DNA of 64,000 bases from Schizophyllum amplum (GCA_007026445.1 VDMD01000001.1:4154001-4218000), one strand, 5' to 3'. Positions 11,924 to 24,811 are shown, numbered from the stretch's first letter. Made by a program: numbers and translations. Notes: generated by a model from the sequence alone, not told the origin.

Positions 11924-14141
11924 TCACCGCCTCGCCTTGGGCTTCTGGCCTTCCCGGCGCTTACCCTTGGGTAGGTCCTTCATGTGCGCCGCCTTGGCCC
12001 TGTTTTTGTTCTTAACGTTCGCGTCAGAGTAAAAGTTCGTCGCCTTGCGCTGAGGAGAGTGTGAGCCAGGTCAAAGAAGAAAAGAAGATATCGCGTACCT
12101 TATTGGTCTTCATACGGGCGCCCTTCTCCTGCGACTTTTCTTCGTCATCGTCTAAAGAACCGAGATCAGTATAAGAATCGAGATCAGTGGCAAAAACGCA
12201 CCTTTGGCTTCAGGAAGCGCCGAGGGCGCAGCTTCCGTAGAGGCCGTAGGCTCGGTGCTGACGCCGGTCCAAACATCGTCCCAGGTTAACTCCTCATCCT
12301 CCTCAGCCTCCTCATCGGAGGGCAATTCCTCGTCATCTCCCTCCTCCTCGACGTCTTCGTCCTCCACCTCAGCGACATCCTCGACTTCGAGAGGCCGCAC
12401 ATCCTCCGCGACGAATGTGTTCTTCTGCATGATGGACCCGAGGTTTTGCTTGACGCCAGGGACGACGCGCTCGTCCTCTTCGACGGCCTTGCTCTTCCCC
12501 TTGCTCTCCTTGGCAGCTTTGACTTTGGCCGCCTTCGCCTCAACCTTGTTGAGCTCCTCCGACCGCTCGGGCGGCGGCACGAAGAAGGGGATCCGTCCAC
12601 GTACCCAGTCGCTAAGAAGGATCTTCGCGACAGAGTCCAGGTCAGGCTCGCCATGCTTCAACAGCCGCCCCTTCATCCGCGCCAGCTTGTCCAGCAGATC
12701 CTCCGGGTCCCATCCCTTCGAGGGGTCGTTCTCGTCCGGGAGAGGCACGCCGTACGTGCGCGAGAGGTAGATGGGCTTGACGCGCTCCATCAGCGCCGGG
12801 ATGTGCTCGGAGGGCGTGGGGAGCGCCTCGACGCGCACGACGCCCTTGAGCACGGTCGACGTCTGCGAGTCGTGCGCCGAGGTCGGCACGACGCCCGGGC
12901 AGTCGATGAGGTAGATGCGCCGGGTGAGCGTGATGTACTGCCAGACCTTCGTCTCGCCGGGCACGGGCGCGACGCGGCAGACCTTGCCGCTTTTGAGCGT
13001 GTTGATGACGCTGCTCTTGCCGACGTTCGGGTAGCCGACGAAACCGACGGAGATCTGTTTCTTGTCGGAGTGGAGTTGCGAGAACTGGCGGAGGAGCTGG
13101 ATGAGGGAGCCCTTGCCGAAGGAGTGGTTGGGGGATGCGTGGAAGGCGATGGTGGGGTATCGGGGAGTAAGGTGCTGAATGTATCGCGCCTGAATGATTT
13201 CAGAAATGTATTCGGCAGCAAGTGCAAAACAGACTTACTGTAACCCAATTGGGGACCAGGTCGCACTTGTTGATGACGAGGACGACCTGCTTATGCGATT
13301 TTTCCTTCTTGACGTACTCGAGGATGGACTCGCACATAGTACCGAGCGGGTCGCGAGCGTCGAGGATGTGGAGAATGACATCCGAGGAATCGATGACCTT
13401 GTACAGCTCTCCGTAGATACGGCGAGAGGTTCCCTTGGCATAGATAGGCTCGTTGTAGTCCGCGTGCGTCTGCGGCTCGACCACCTCGAGAGGGGTCGTA
13501 GAAGAGCCCTCCGCAGGCTCTGCAGTCGCTTCGGTGGCCGCGGCAGCCAGCTCAGAGAACGATCCAGCATCAACGCGAGGACGCTTGCGCTGCGCCTTGG
13601 GGCCGAAAGTATCGGAGAAGGGCTCGGTCTCGACGATGTGGGAGCGCTGTAACAAGTTAGGATCGTGCGGGGGACACGAGGGCAGCGATGCACACCTTGC
13701 GAGTGTTCGGATTGGCGGCATCGTCAAGCAGAGCCATTGGAAGCTTGTTTCTGCGAAGGAGCACCGAGTATGGGTCATCCTTCTTGGTCGCAAGACTTGT
13801 CCTGAAGTGATCGAGCGCGGTCTGGGAGATCACCCTGGTGTTCCCTGCGAGGCGATCAGCAAGGGAAGAGCATCCGTTGTGCAGGAGAGCTCACCAAACC
13901 AGCGTCTATCGGGCTGCACCCTTCCCGGCTTCGTCTCGTCCTCCCCCTTCTGGAACAAGGCGGCCTCGATGATCTTGCCGTCCTTGTCGCGGACGGGCTT
14001 GCCGCCGTTGAGCATCTTGAGGCGCGAGGCCTGCTTGGCATCGCGGTAAAAGTTCTCCCCCTTCACGCGCTTGAGTGAGATCTTGGACGTCGAGGAGCGC
14101 GCCTTGGCCGAGGAGCCGGCATTTTTTGGGGACGGCGCCAT
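11924..14141 (-). CDS. NOG2: Nucleolar GTP-binding protein 2 (NOG2/NUG2), 60S ribosome assembly GTPase
   Basis: Circularly permuted GTPase needed for maturation and export of pre-60S ribosomal particles. The ATG at 14141 starts [13 protein letters not shown], followed by the family's basic N-terminal region ([20 protein letters not shown]). The motifs come in permuted order: DARDPLGT, then G4 NKCDLVP, then G1 [14 protein letters not shown], then G3 DCPGV. This order defines the YlqF/YawG family. The N-terminal extension and the motif QPDRRWFG mark NOG2 rather than LSG1 or GNL3. The C-terminus has a long acidic stretch (about 12420-12270) and a Lys/Arg-rich tail ([12 protein letters not shown]) ending at 11924, useful for nucleolar targeting and rRNA contact. 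Several introns of about 50 bases are present. The promoter is shared with divergent raptor, about 230 bases away. Confidence 0.94.
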
Positions 14142-14369
14142 CGTTGCGGACGAGGGGAACGAGGGGAGACTTTTTTGATCAGCGTCACGGTTCTGTGACG
14201 AAGCAGGCGTGACGTGTGTATGATGCCCGGCGCTAACGGCACGCTGCTCTTGGACTCGAGTTCCATTGTTCGACTTTGAGTCGGCACGCGTACGCTGCAC
14301 CGCGGCTCGTAGCGGCAGAGAACCCTTGATACAGGTCGGGGGGACGACACTGAACTCAACTTCGACCGC
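14142..14369. promoter_or_regulatory. Bidirectional promoter between NOG2 and raptor
   Basis: A 228-base gap separates the ATG codons of divergent NOG2 (ribosome assembly) and raptor (TORC1). It must drive both genes. No clear TATA box was seen. Coupling a ribosome-assembly factor to a TORC1 subunit is functionally sensible, but co-regulation is inference. Confidence 0.6.
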
Positions 14370-17300
14370 ATGTTCGCGTCCAACATTGCGCCCAGCCAGA
14401 ACGCGCGCGGCTATGACCGCGGTGTGTTAGATTCCAGTCTCGCATACGTCTGGTGTTGAACTCGCCTAGATCCCCAGTACATGAAGCCCTCGGGCAGCAA
14501 GTTCCAAGTCGGCCCGGATCCGCGCTCACCACCGCCCCCGCCCCACGAGTACCGCGCCCGCCCGCCCCCCAACGAGGAGGAGAGCCCGGAGAGCGCGATC
14601 CAGGGGTCCACCGCAGATACGCTTCCCGAGCCCGCGCCCCCCATACCGTACTGGTCCACGAAACGCCATCTGACGTGCGGCAACCCCACCCCCGCCCCAT
14701 CATGGTCCGCCAAGCCCACTGCATGGCGCCCAGCGCCCGGCAAGCTCAAGACGTCCTACGCCGCGCTCGTCCTCTGCCTCAACATAGATGTTGATCCCCC
14801 AGACGTCGTCAAGACAAACCCCTGCGCGCACCTCGAATGCTGGGTCGATCCGCATTCCATGCCCTCGCACAAGGCGCTAGAGGCCATCGGCAATAACCTC
14901 AAACACCAGTTCGAGTGCCTCAGCTTGAAGATCCCCTACAAACCCATCCTTGACCCGTCGTACGAGGACCTGCGCAGGTTCTGCCAGTCACTCCGCCGGC
15001 AGGCTCAGGATGACGCAGTGCTCTTCCACTACAATGGACACGGCGTCCCAAAGCCCACATCCAGCGGCGAGCTGTGGTGCTTCAACAGGGACTACACTCA
15101 GTACATCCCCGTCTCGCTGCAAGAGGTCCAGAACTGGCTGGGTGCGCCAGGAGTGTACATCTGGGACTGCTCCGCTGCGGGCCATCTGCTCACCAATTTC
15201 AACATCTTCGCTACCCGCCGCGATCAGGAGATGCAGCTCCAACCCGGCGTATACGGTAGCAGCGGCAAGCAGCCGTATCAGTCCTCACTGCAGCTCGCTG
15301 CGTGTATGGCGCACGAGCAGCTGCCATCATGTCCAGAGTTGCCCGCGGACCTGTTCACGTCCTGCCTTACCTCCCCAATTGACATCGCGCTGCGCTTCTT
15401 CCTCATGAATCACCAGTTGCCGAACAACATTACGGTCGATATGGTCCTTCAGCTCCCTGGTGACCTAAAGGATCGCAAGACGCCCCTCGGGGAACTCAAC
15501 TGGATATTTACCGCGATCACGGACACAATTGCATGGACGACGTTCGACCACGAAACGTTCACCCGACTCTATCGGTGCGACCTGCTCATCGCCTGTCTAT
15601 TCCGCAATTTCCTCCTCGCGGAGCGCATCATGAAGAACTACTCCTGTACACCGCATACCTCTCCCGCACTACCACCGACCAACACGCACCCGCTATGGGC
15701 AACCTGGGATCTTGCAGTCGACACATGTCTCCGACAGCTCCCAAACTTGTTGTACATCAACACGGACGACTCGAAGGACACTGAGCCGAAGCCAGTACCG
15801 CGGGGAGCAAATGTAGCTGTTCCGGGGCGTATCGGGCAGATGTACCGCCAGCAGGACAAGAATGCACCGGCGGTACCGGTACCGCCAGAAGGCACGAAGC
15901 CATACGTCTATTCGCCCAGCCGATTCTTCTCCGACCAGCTCACCGCCTTCGAGGTTTGGATATCTCGAGGCGGGTCCGCGCTGACCAAGCGCGGCCCAAT
16001 GTCCCTTCCCTCATCTGGGGAGCGCGTCGCCTCGGACGAATCGCTTGACCGCAAGCTGGACCTGCAGCAGCCGCTCAATGGGCTGCATCACCTCGTTCCC
16101 CGCAAACCGCCCGACCAGCTGCCGATCGTGCTGCAGGTCTTGCTGTCGCAGCCGCACCGGCTGCGTGCCCTCATCCTGCTCTCGCAATTTGTCGACCTCG
16201 GACCCTGGGCGGTGAACCTCGTGCTGACGATTGGCATCTTCCCTTACATCTCCAAGCTGCTGCAGGCTGCGGGCCAGGATCTGCGCCCCGTGCTGATCTT
16301 CATCTGGGCTCGCATCATGGCCGTCGATCCTTCCGTGCAGAACGACCTATTTGCCTCACACGGATACAAGTACTTCTCCACCATCCTTGGCCTCCGCGAC
16401 GAGCACGCCCTGCCGAACAGCTCGGAGCACAAGGCAATGTGCTCTTTCATCCTCTCCGCCCTCGCTCGCGATTTCGTGCATGGACAGAATGCATGCCGGC
16501 AGGAGCGCGTGTTCGACAACTGCTACGACGCGCTCAACGACGGGGACTTTCTCCTACGGCAATGGTCCGCGCTCTGCATCGCGCAGATGTGGGACGCGAA
16601 TGACGAGATGAAGATCTACGGCGTCGACCACGGTGCGCAGGACCGGCTCGTCGGCCTCCTGTCGGATGACTCGGTCGAAGTGCGCTGCGCCGCGCTCTAC
16701 GCATTGGGCACGTTCTTCGGCGCCAGCGGGTCGGCGAATGCGCAGAAGCGGGGTGGCGGCGGGACGGGGATGATGAGCCAGTTGGAGGAGACAGTCCAGT
16801 TTCGGATGGAGATCGCGGTCGCAACCGGCGCGACGCTTGCGATTCGCGAGGACGCGAGCCCGATGTGCCGGAAGGAGCTGCTGGTGATGCTGAGCTGTCT
16901 CGTGAAGGAGTGGCGAGGCTACTTCATCATCTGCGCGTGGCTGTACTGGGAGGAGGACCGCAAGTGGCGACTCGGCGGCAGCGTCGACGAGGACGACCTT
17001 GCTAGCCAGGCGGTTGCAGAGTGGCTCGACGACTGCCCAGACGACGACTCACGCGAGGGGCAGCGGGTGCTGCTCTCGTCATTCTTCACCATCTTTGTCT
17101 GCCTCCTCGACTTCTCGGCCGACCCATATAGCGAGGTCACGACGCACGCGCAGACGATTGTGGACTACATCGTGGCCCTGTTGCTCGAGTCGCCGTTCAG
17201 TCGAGTCGACTCTGCTACCCTGAGATCGGCACCGACGCGGAACCGCAGCCCCGAGAGGCAGGGGTATGGTGCTCGCTCACGCGTGTCCTCCGTGCAAATG

Positions 17301-19399
17301 TCTCCCTCAATGCCACCCGGATCGCCAGGAGGTGCCGGACGACCGGCATTGTCGCGCGCGGACACCATGACCAGCACGTTTTCGAACACATTGAAGCGCA
17401 CGGGTTCCTTCGCGAATGCGCTCAAATCCCTCGCCAACGGCATCACCTTCCCCTCCGCCGAGGACGTGCGCGCCGCTCCGCCCATTACCACCCAGCAGCT
17501 GCGGCCAGAAACCGAGCTCCCCCGACCTCCCTCGCCAAACCTCAACATCGCGAACTACGCGTCGCCGTATCCACCACCTGCTGGCGAAGGGACGAACAGC
17601 TTGCCTTGCGAGCCTAGTGATTTCTATCCGTCGGACGTGATGCAGGCGCTGATCGCGGAGGACATGGAGCGTTTGCGCGCGCGGCGGCGCACTCCACATG
17701 AAGCCCACCATTACCAGTCGATGTACGCGCAGTCGCCCATGGTCCCAAGTCCGAGCAGCAGCACGTTCTCTATGGAGAGTGGGATTATCTTGGGTCTCGG
17801 CACGGGAAAGAACGTGCGTGAGACGCTGCCGCTGAAGAGCGTCTACTACGACTGGTGTTGCGAGTATTTCAAGGAGCCACAGATGCGGGTATGTGACGCT
17901 TGCAAGTTGGGCGGGATTTCGACTGACCCCTGAATAGCAAGCGGAGGCGGATGAGCCCGGGAGTACCGAGTATAACTACCAGGTTTGGCGCCAGCAACGG
18001 AACGAGAAAGTCATGGTGGAGACTATGAACCAGAGCGAGCCTGCAGAGACATGCCGCTGGGATCGTTCTGTGGCGACGATACAGACGGCGAGCTATCCGC
18101 TCACTGTCGCCTTCCACTCCTATGATCAGCATGTGGTCGTGGCGAACGACAAGGACACGATCAGGTGCGTTAGCCTAGCCATATGAACTTCCTATCTGGG
18201 CTAAACGTCTGCTCAGCGTTTGGGACTGGTCGAAGCGCAAGCGGCTGTGCCACTTCTGCAACGGGAACCCCCGGGGAACCAATATCACGGCACTCGAGAT
18301 CGTCAATCAGGACATCGGCGGTATCATTGTCTCCGGATCGGGTAGGCTGTTATCTCTAGCCAAAGCAAGTATGTGGAATACTGATATCCCCTAGCGGATG
18401 GTGTTGTGCGCCTGTATAGGAACTACGACCCGACGCTTCAGCAAGGGCCTATTCAAATGGTCTCTTCCTGGCGAGCACTGAACGAGCTGATCTACACGGA
18501 CCATGGAGCCGGCATGATCATGGACTGGAATCAGCCTTCCGGTGTGTTGTTGGTCGGCGGGGACTCGAGGACGGTGAAGGTGTGGGACGCGCAGACGGAG
18601 ACATCGGTCTCGGTATGTTGTGTCCGGCACAAGTGATTGCATGCCGCTGACTACCAGCAGGACTTGGACACCAACTCCAACGCGCCTTTAACGTCCATGT
18701 CAACGGACCCACGCTCGTCACAAACGTTCGTGGCCGGCTTCGCGGATGGTGCGTTGAAGGTATTTGATCGGCGGTTGGACGACGAGCAGGCGATCGTCCG
18801 CTCGTATGCGGAGCACAATTCTTGGGTGCAGAACGTTCGGTGGCAACCCGTCGCAGATCGCCAGCCCATGTCTGCAAGGTAGGTCAAGTATCGTTCGCCG
18901 TGATTGTATTTGACGCGACTGCGCAGCTTGGACGGCGAGGTCAAGCTATGGGATATGCGCGGAAGGGATGTGGCGGCTCAGACTTGGGACATGCAGAGTG
19001 TTGGCATAGCTGCCTTCGATATGCATCCACTAACACCGGTGTTTGCAACGTGAGGCATCCGTATAAGCTCACTGCTACCCGTCGCTGACGCATCGTGTAG
19101 AACTTCCGCGGTCAATGCAAATCATTGGCGAAGTCAGCGCGTACTTGTGCAGAATGCCTTGAATGCTCCAGATACCTCCCTCTCGTCCTTCATGCTCTCC
19201 ACTGGGCTCGGGTCCTCGCCTACGCGAACGTTCCCGGCGCCTTACGTTCCTCGCTGGACTTCACTCACTTTCCACCCTCGGGAGATGTTGTACGCCATTG
19301 GTGCTCCGGATGGAAATCGTACGTTTTCGGAGTGCGCACGGTCTTTTGCAACGGCTAACGTCCTGTACAGTGCGCATCATGGGCTGCAAGCTCACTTAG
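14370..19399 (+). CDS. KOG1: Raptor homologue (KOG1/Mip1), TORC1 scaffold subunit
   Basis: Raptor binds TOR kinase and presents substrates to TORC1, the nutrient-responsive growth regulator at the vacuole. The ATG at 14370 (MFASNIAPSQNARGYDR) is joined by the intron 14422-14469 to one very long exon (14470 to about 17887). The N-terminal raptor caspase-like domain is clear: LKTSYAALVLCLNIDVDPPD, HYNGHGVPKPT and YIWDCSAAGHLLTNF. The middle is HEAT-like (LPIVLQVLLSQPHRLRAL, FVDLGPWAVNLVLTIGIFPY). A Ser/Pro-rich linker (about 17200-17800) follows. The C-terminal exons encode a WD40 propeller (for example DGVVRLYRNYDPTLQ, DGALKVFDRRLD). The last exon splices to GAPDGNLRIMGCKLT, with the stop at 19399. 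The long frame is fully open, showing that sequence quality is good here. WDR59 and NPR3, regulators of the same complex, lie 5-13 kb downstream. Confidence 0.96.
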
Positions 19400-19710
19400 C
19401 TTTGGGGGACATGGGACTATTTATTGTACTGTCGAATATCGTTACTTACTTAGTCTCGTTGTGCTACCACCCTCAATATCTCCGTTTTCTGTAGAGTACG
19501 TCTCGAGTACGTTATGCAACTACCGTAGAGCGCGTGCGGCGCCACCAGACATGAGAAAATCGGAGCACGGCACGCCACGCCCGGCGCCGCAATTTCCTAC
19601 GCCACATTGCAGTTCTTTCCCTCCTCTGCCTCTGCAAGTCTCGACGTCGTGACGGGCGACGTACAAGGGTCGGCCGCCTCATTCGGCTCGACGCGCACAC
19701 GCCCGAGAAG
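19400..19710. other. Intergenic region between raptor and zinc-finger gene
   Basis: About 310 bases between two genes in the same direction. It should hold the raptor 3' end and the promoter of the zinc-finger gene. No other feature seen. Confidence 0.5.
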
Positions 19711-20897
19711 ATGGGGAAATCGACGGGGACGTCGACGCAGGCAGCAGTGCGTGATCAGGCTACGCACGGCCGTGGGCGCTATGCTGACCAGTCCCTGCAG
19801 GCCAATGGCAAGCGGGCGGCGGCGCTGGGTGGCTACTACAGACACCGCTCGCCACCGCCGGGACTCAACTACTGGCCATGCAAGCTTGACGGATGCAAGA
19901 AGCAATTTCAACGCGAGGCGGACCTCCGGCGCCACCAGCGGACGAGCAGGACGCATTCGAAGGCGACGCAGTACGTGTGGCGCGCGCAGAGCAAAGGACG
20001 ATGCTGACGTCCCCCAGTATATGCCCGCAATGCGAGGCGACCTTCACACGCGTGAGTGTCTCGCCACTGAAGCCCTTAACCAATCCCGACGTCCTTCCCA
20101 TCCCAGCCCGACGCGTGCAGACGGCACCAGAGGTCAAAGTGCGTGATCGCGCGCGCCGCCGGGACACAAAGCTGACTGGAGGCAGGCATGGGACCGTCAG
20201 CGAGCCACTGGTCGCGCCCGCCAGCGCCGGCGCTAACGAGGAGGACGACGGCAGCACGGGCGCCGACGGCGACGGTGACGGTGACGGCGACGGCATGAGC
20301 GGCAGCGGCGACGAGGACGTGCGTGACGTTCGTGAGGAGCTCGCCGGCGACGTGCTCTCGGAGGGGGACGACGAGTCGGACAGCGCCATGAGCGAGGATG
20401 CGCCACTCTCGGAAGACGAGTCCGCAGCCACCATGGTGGCCGTCGCGCCCGAGGCCACATACGCAGCAGGTGCGTGTGTGCGTGCACCCTCTCTGACCTC
20501 CGCTGACGCCCATGCAGTCTATACCCGCACTACCGACGAAGAGACGTACGGCACGATATCTGCCTCTCCTTCCCGAACGTCCTCACGCTGGTACAGCACG
20601 AACCCGCTCGAGGCGCTCAGCGTCGGCGAGTCCAAGCCCGCGCTCTACCCCTCGCCCTACTACCGCATCACCGCCCCGAGCTGGCACTGCGGCCCCTTCA
20701 GCATCGACCGCTACGTCTGCCACCCCACCTCCAACGCCCGCAATTCGCCAGACGAGAGTACGCCGTCCGACGAGGAGGAGGAAGAAGACGACGAAAAGGA
20801 CGCTTCTCGGTCGGGCGTGGCCTTCGTCAAGCCCGCCTCCGATGCTCACTACTACCACTCGTTGACACTGCGTCCCAAGGCGGACGCGTTCTCATGA
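19711..20897 (+). CDS. C2H2 zinc-finger protein, putative transcription regulator
   Basis: Starts MGKSTGTSTQAAV at ATG 19711. Two C2H2 fingers are visible. The first (CKLDGCKKQFQREADLRRH, followed by more His) lies in exon 1. The second is rebuilt by splicing: CPQCEATFTR, intron with GTGAGT donor, PDACRRHQRSKH. The paired fingers suggest sequence-specific DNA binding in the nucleus. The rest is low complexity: an Asp/Gly run from a hexanucleotide repeat, acidic stretches (SEGDDESDSAMSEDAPLS; DEEEEEDDEKD) that could act as activation regions, and a C-terminal segment (LYPSPYYRITAPSWHCG) of unknown role. The stop is at 20897. The target genes cannot be predicted. I do not recognise an orthologue in model fungi. 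Confidence 0.8.
20265..20294 (+). repeat. GACGGY hexanucleotide tandem repeat
   Basis: Five consecutive copies of GACGGC or GACGGT encode a (Asp-Gly) run inside the zinc-finger gene. Because each unit is 6 bases, copy-number change keeps the frame. Confidence 0.85.
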
Positions 20898-21735
20898 CCC
20901 AGGTTAGCGATGCCTCTCCTCCACTCTTAATTGATGCTCACTAGCCCCAGCCTCTCCGCCTCTCTATGGCCTTCGCGCCACCAAAATCGCTCATGTCCTG
21001 CGACTTGTTGTAAAAATACGCGCGCACATAGTGATACTCAAGAACACGATGTCTTCACGGACTCCGCTCATGAAGTCTTAGCTGACCCTGCTTACCATTA
21101 TACGCGCACGTCCTCTGTCATACGCGCTCGGTGCCCTTACTTGCATAGAATAAGACCGTGCAGGACGCTCTTGCAGGTCTTTGGTGAGGGCTTCGATGCT
21201 AACCTTGCATATGTCTCTGTATAGCTCTGTATTTATAGGAAAGATCTATAGGAAAAGGAGAATAGGAAGTGACTGTACTGGGCTGACACTGGCAAACTTC
21301 AAAGACTTGATGATGAGCTTGAAGTTGCAGATATTTGGCTTGTGTGGCGCACTAATCACCGACGTGAAGTGACATCGGTCCGCATTTCCGATCGGCGGAT
21401 GCCGCAGGTTCAGTGACTTGCTTGCATGCATCACGAGCTGGTCTCAACTTACTTCGCATTGCAGATGCTCGCCCGCCGAAGTATGTGGCGAGGAACAAAA
21501 GAAAATACGGCATGGCCATAAGTATAGTCACTCAATATTTTTGCCCGCGGTCCGATCCCACCGACTGCACAAAACTGACCGCAACACATGTTTCCTTTCG
21601 CTAGGCAGAACGACTTTTCTTACGACTGCACGGCATTCCGAAGCTACACGCTCCTCACGATTCCTTTAACGACGCTGAAGACGTCTCTTACGCCTCCCTA
21701 TATCCTCACGGCCTTGACGTACCACGAAGGAAAGG
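20898..21735. other. Intergenic region
   Basis: About 840 bases, clearly more AT-rich than its neighbours, with no recognised gene. It contains A/T-rich tracts such as TATTTATAGG near 21230. Nothing else supportable was seen. Confidence 0.4.
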
Positions 21736-22569
21736 ATGTCTGTACGAACCGGTGCGTTTATCATGTCGGCCACCACCCTGAATATTGACGGCGTCGGGAA
21801 ACCTGCAGTCTCCTCTCTCTATGTAGCTTCCCCGCCGGCTGGACCGGTTGGACTTGCCGCGCATTCCTTTACAACCATTCAGCCAGGAAGTCATCAAACC
21901 GGCCGAAGACGTTCTCGACGTACCCCTTTGAGGCGTTTTCTTTCCGGAGTGGCCCATGGTCTAGCGCGGCTTCTGAACCTAGACACCTCGTACTCAACCC
22001 CTTATTCGCCAGGGCCTCAGTCCGACTACGAGTCTCACGAGATCAACCATCCCCTGCTCTCTGAATTGCGCTACCAGACTACGATACTGGAACATGGTCG
22101 ACATCATGTCCGGAAGATCAAGCGCAGACGCTCGCGCCGATGTTGGCCCTTTGACGCCTGCGGCTTCTCGTTTCGACCATCCCAACTCTTTGACCGCCAA
22201 CGCTTTCCCTAAGTCTGCTGTACCTCGCGGACGCCGTGTCCCGCTTCATCACATTCGCAGCGCTGAAGACACGAGCGGGATGGAGGCATCTGCGACCGAG
22301 GAATGTATTCTTGGCGCGGGCTCAGGAAGTGATCGTAGTGCCGTGCAGTTTGAAGCTTCCTCCCGACCTCTCCCGCCAATATCGAGGTCGAGCTCTCCCA
22401 TATCTACCAGCGCGCCTATCCTTTCGCGTGCTTACTCGCCCATTGGTCGCATGAGGACAACATCGTGACGAGCCTGCTCGAGCAGCTTCTCCCGAAGTCG
22501 CCCATGGCGCAGCCCGTCGCGTCAGGCTCGGGGACCAGGACGCAGGATATCCCGGGTACGTGGCTGTGA
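21736..22569 (+). pseudogene. Unrecognised gene, apparently frameshifted
   Basis: An open frame starts at ATG 21736 (another in-frame ATG is at 21763) and encodes a Ser/Arg-rich stretch. Protein-like coding then continues in three different frames. One frame (about 22200-22370) reads LYLADAVSRFITFAALKTRA and NVFLARAQEVIVVPCSLKLP. A third frame (about 22370-22569) reads NIEVELSHIYQRAYPFACLL and WSHEDNIVTSLLEQLLPKSP and stops at 22569. The join near 22370 looks like one extra C (LPPDLS continuing to ANIEVEL if one C is ignored), with no intron signals there. I read this as one gene broken by at least two single-base shifts, or as assembly errors. The family is not recognised; the middle part may include a membrane segment. 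Confidence 0.35.
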
Positions 22570-23048
22570 GAGAGTGATCTATAGGTTTTGGAGATAATCG
22601 ACGAAGGGGCGCATACATGAAGTGCCCGCGTCGATAGCCTTTATCAGGGCTTTCAAGTTATATGTTGAGGCAAGTATCTAGCAAGACTTACGGTGTACCG
22701 CTTTGTGTGTTTTGCTATATCGTATTGCTACCTGTGTAAGAAAAGAATGTCGACCAAGAATGAGATTCGCGATGCTGAAAGCCGGCTGGCTGACAAATAA
22801 GCATGGCATGGCCATTGTCATCTTACGGTGGCGTCCAACGTCAAGCGCATGTTTGCTGCAGGACTCAAACGCTGGCGGAATGAGGCTTGCATAATCCTGT
22901 TCAGATGATGCATATATACAGCAACAGTACATAATTGTATAAGCTGCGTTTAGACATAGTTCTGTTCATCCGCTCTTTGGCGTGTACATAAATCAACCAT
23001 AAGATCCTTCGACCACCCCTCCTTACGTTCGTCAATCTATGCGGCGCT
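22570..23048. other. Intergenic region
   Basis: About 480 bases between convergent units, AT-richer than the genes. No coding, RNA or repeat signal recognised. Confidence 0.4.
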
Positions 23049-24811
23049 TTACGCGTCTTCCATCTCCACGTCCTCATCCATATCATGATCCTGTTCCCCA
23101 CGATCGGGAACGTTGAACATATGGTCCTCACTCTCCCCACGCTCGGGGAGCTTGAATTCGCCATCTGAAAGAGCCGCCGCCTCTTCGATGGTCTGCGAGG
23201 CATCCATAGGCGCAAAGCCCATGATGCCCTTCGCCTCCTCGAGAAGCTCCGGTATGTCGTCGTCGTCCACCACCTCGGTCCAGCTCCTAGGGTAGGTATA
23301 GAGGCGGCGCAGGGGCACGCCGAGTTGCTTGCGGCGGCGAACGAAGTATGTGACGTCCTCCACCTCCATGTTCTCCCACTCAATCGCGAGGAGGTTCGGG
23401 AGCACGGGCTTGGGCTCGTACTTGCCGGTTATCGAGAACAACATAGAGCCGTCGGCGACCGCCGCGTCGAGCAAGAAGAAATCTACCGTGACGCGGTCGA
23501 GGCCGGAGAGGCGCATGTACCGCAACTTGGGCATGGCCTTGAACCACTTGATCATCATTTTTCGCGTCCTGTCCGTGTTGGGGAGCTCGACGGAGTACCA
23601 CGTCAAGAGGCGGACGTTGGGCATGCAGCCGATCATCTGCTCGATGAAGTCAGAATAGTCGTCCGTGCAGAGGTTGAGCAGCGTGAGCTGCTTGACGTTC
23701 GGCGCGCGGAACTGGCTCCAGAGCTGGATCGCGGCCGAGGGAACGAGGTCGGCGATGGTCAGGCGACCGAGGCGAGGGAGTATGATGGGAGCCGCGGTCG
23801 CATCCAGTTCGTCTTGGTTCTGCGCCGGTATTGGGGCGGCGGCGTCCACGACGAGGCCCTCCAAGTTGGGGCAGTTAGCGAGCACCTCGCGGAACTTGAA
23901 CACTGTAGGGCTGCGCTCCGTAGGGAAGCGACGAATGTCGAAGTTGGTCAGGTTGCTGAATTTGGTCCTCGTCCAGTCCAGCTGGACACCCTTCAAGGTG
24001 AGGAACGTCAGGGAGGGAAGGTCGTAGCCGTCGAACAGGGCCATGGGCTGACGGTACTCCTTGGGCTCGAGATCCGCGCCGGGCATGATCATTCTTGGCT
24101 GACCTCCGCCGAAGAGTTCAAGGTGCTCGAGCATCATAGGCTGATCCTTCGCGGCCCTCAGTTTATCGATCAAGTAGAACATTGCTGTCATGTCCTTGAC
24201 GTTCACGATAAACATCCGGATCTGCGAAAGCTTGCGGAAGAGGATGTCGATGAGCGCAACCCACTTGTCGCCTTGCATCGTCCCGATGCCTCGCACCCGC
24301 TGCTCATCGTCATCCACGCGGATGTCAATGAAGGTGGTTCCGCTGCGCTCGACCTGCATAGCCGTCATCGTCCACGGATAATTCTCGAAGACACGGATCG
24401 TGCTCCACAAAGTCATGTCGCTGACGGCGACCTCCCGCCATGTGTGGCAAACTGAGGCTATGCGCGTCCGCGTGAGAGCGAGTTCAATGGGTCCATGAGT
24501 GTCGTAGATGGCGAAGCGGAATATATCACCGAGGAGTTCAGGGGGGAGTTGATTGACGGGGAAATTCCACCACCTGAGGACGAGTTCCTCCACCTCCGAA
24601 GTGCGCACAAGGGCGCCCATCCGCTGCAGCTCTGCAAACGTTTTCTCCGCGTTCACGAGGTCGTTCGCCTGGTTCTGCGCAGCATGAAGGTGCGAGAGCT
24701 CGAGAAGCTTCTGGTGAAGGAACAAGACAAGGGGAACAAATTGAAAGGGCTTCACCAACGGAGATGATCGGCATTGGCCGGCTGCATCACGTGGCTTATG
24801 TTCGAATTCAT
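23049..24811 (-). CDS. F-box-like protein with leucine-rich C-terminal region
   Basis: The clear core is an F-box-like motif, VNQLPPELLGDIFRFAI, preceded by a short coiled coil (KLLELSHLHAAQNQANDLV). This is the usual design of basidiomycete F-box proteins that offer substrates to SCF ubiquitin ligases. After it come typical family phrases (IASVCHTWREVAVSDMTLWS) and several hundred residues of leucine-rich-like segments, ending in an acidic tail (DMDEDVEMEDA) at 23049. The start is uncertain. The frame is open far upstream to 25094, but bases above 25000 belong to the last exon of WDR59. The ATG at 24811 is a plausible start only if an intron lies near 24760-24710, where GTGAAG and CACCAG could be splice ends but do not keep frame exactly. 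F-box genes are highly expanded in Agaricomycetes; the specific target is unknown. Confidence 0.72.

Noticed and set aside
12204..12770. Long plus-strand open frames opposite NOG2 and similar frames opposite enolase, the dynactin gene and the AGC kinase
   Set aside because: They are antisense shadows of GC-rich coding exons, with simple Ser/Arg-rich composition and no domains.
20265..20294. CRISPR-like or satellite array
   Set aside because: The repeat is a short in-frame hexanucleotide run coding for Asp-Gly, with no spacers.
23325..24455. 376-codon plus-strand frame opposite the F-box gene
   Set aside because: It mirrors a codon-biased gene on the other strand and shows no recognisable motif.
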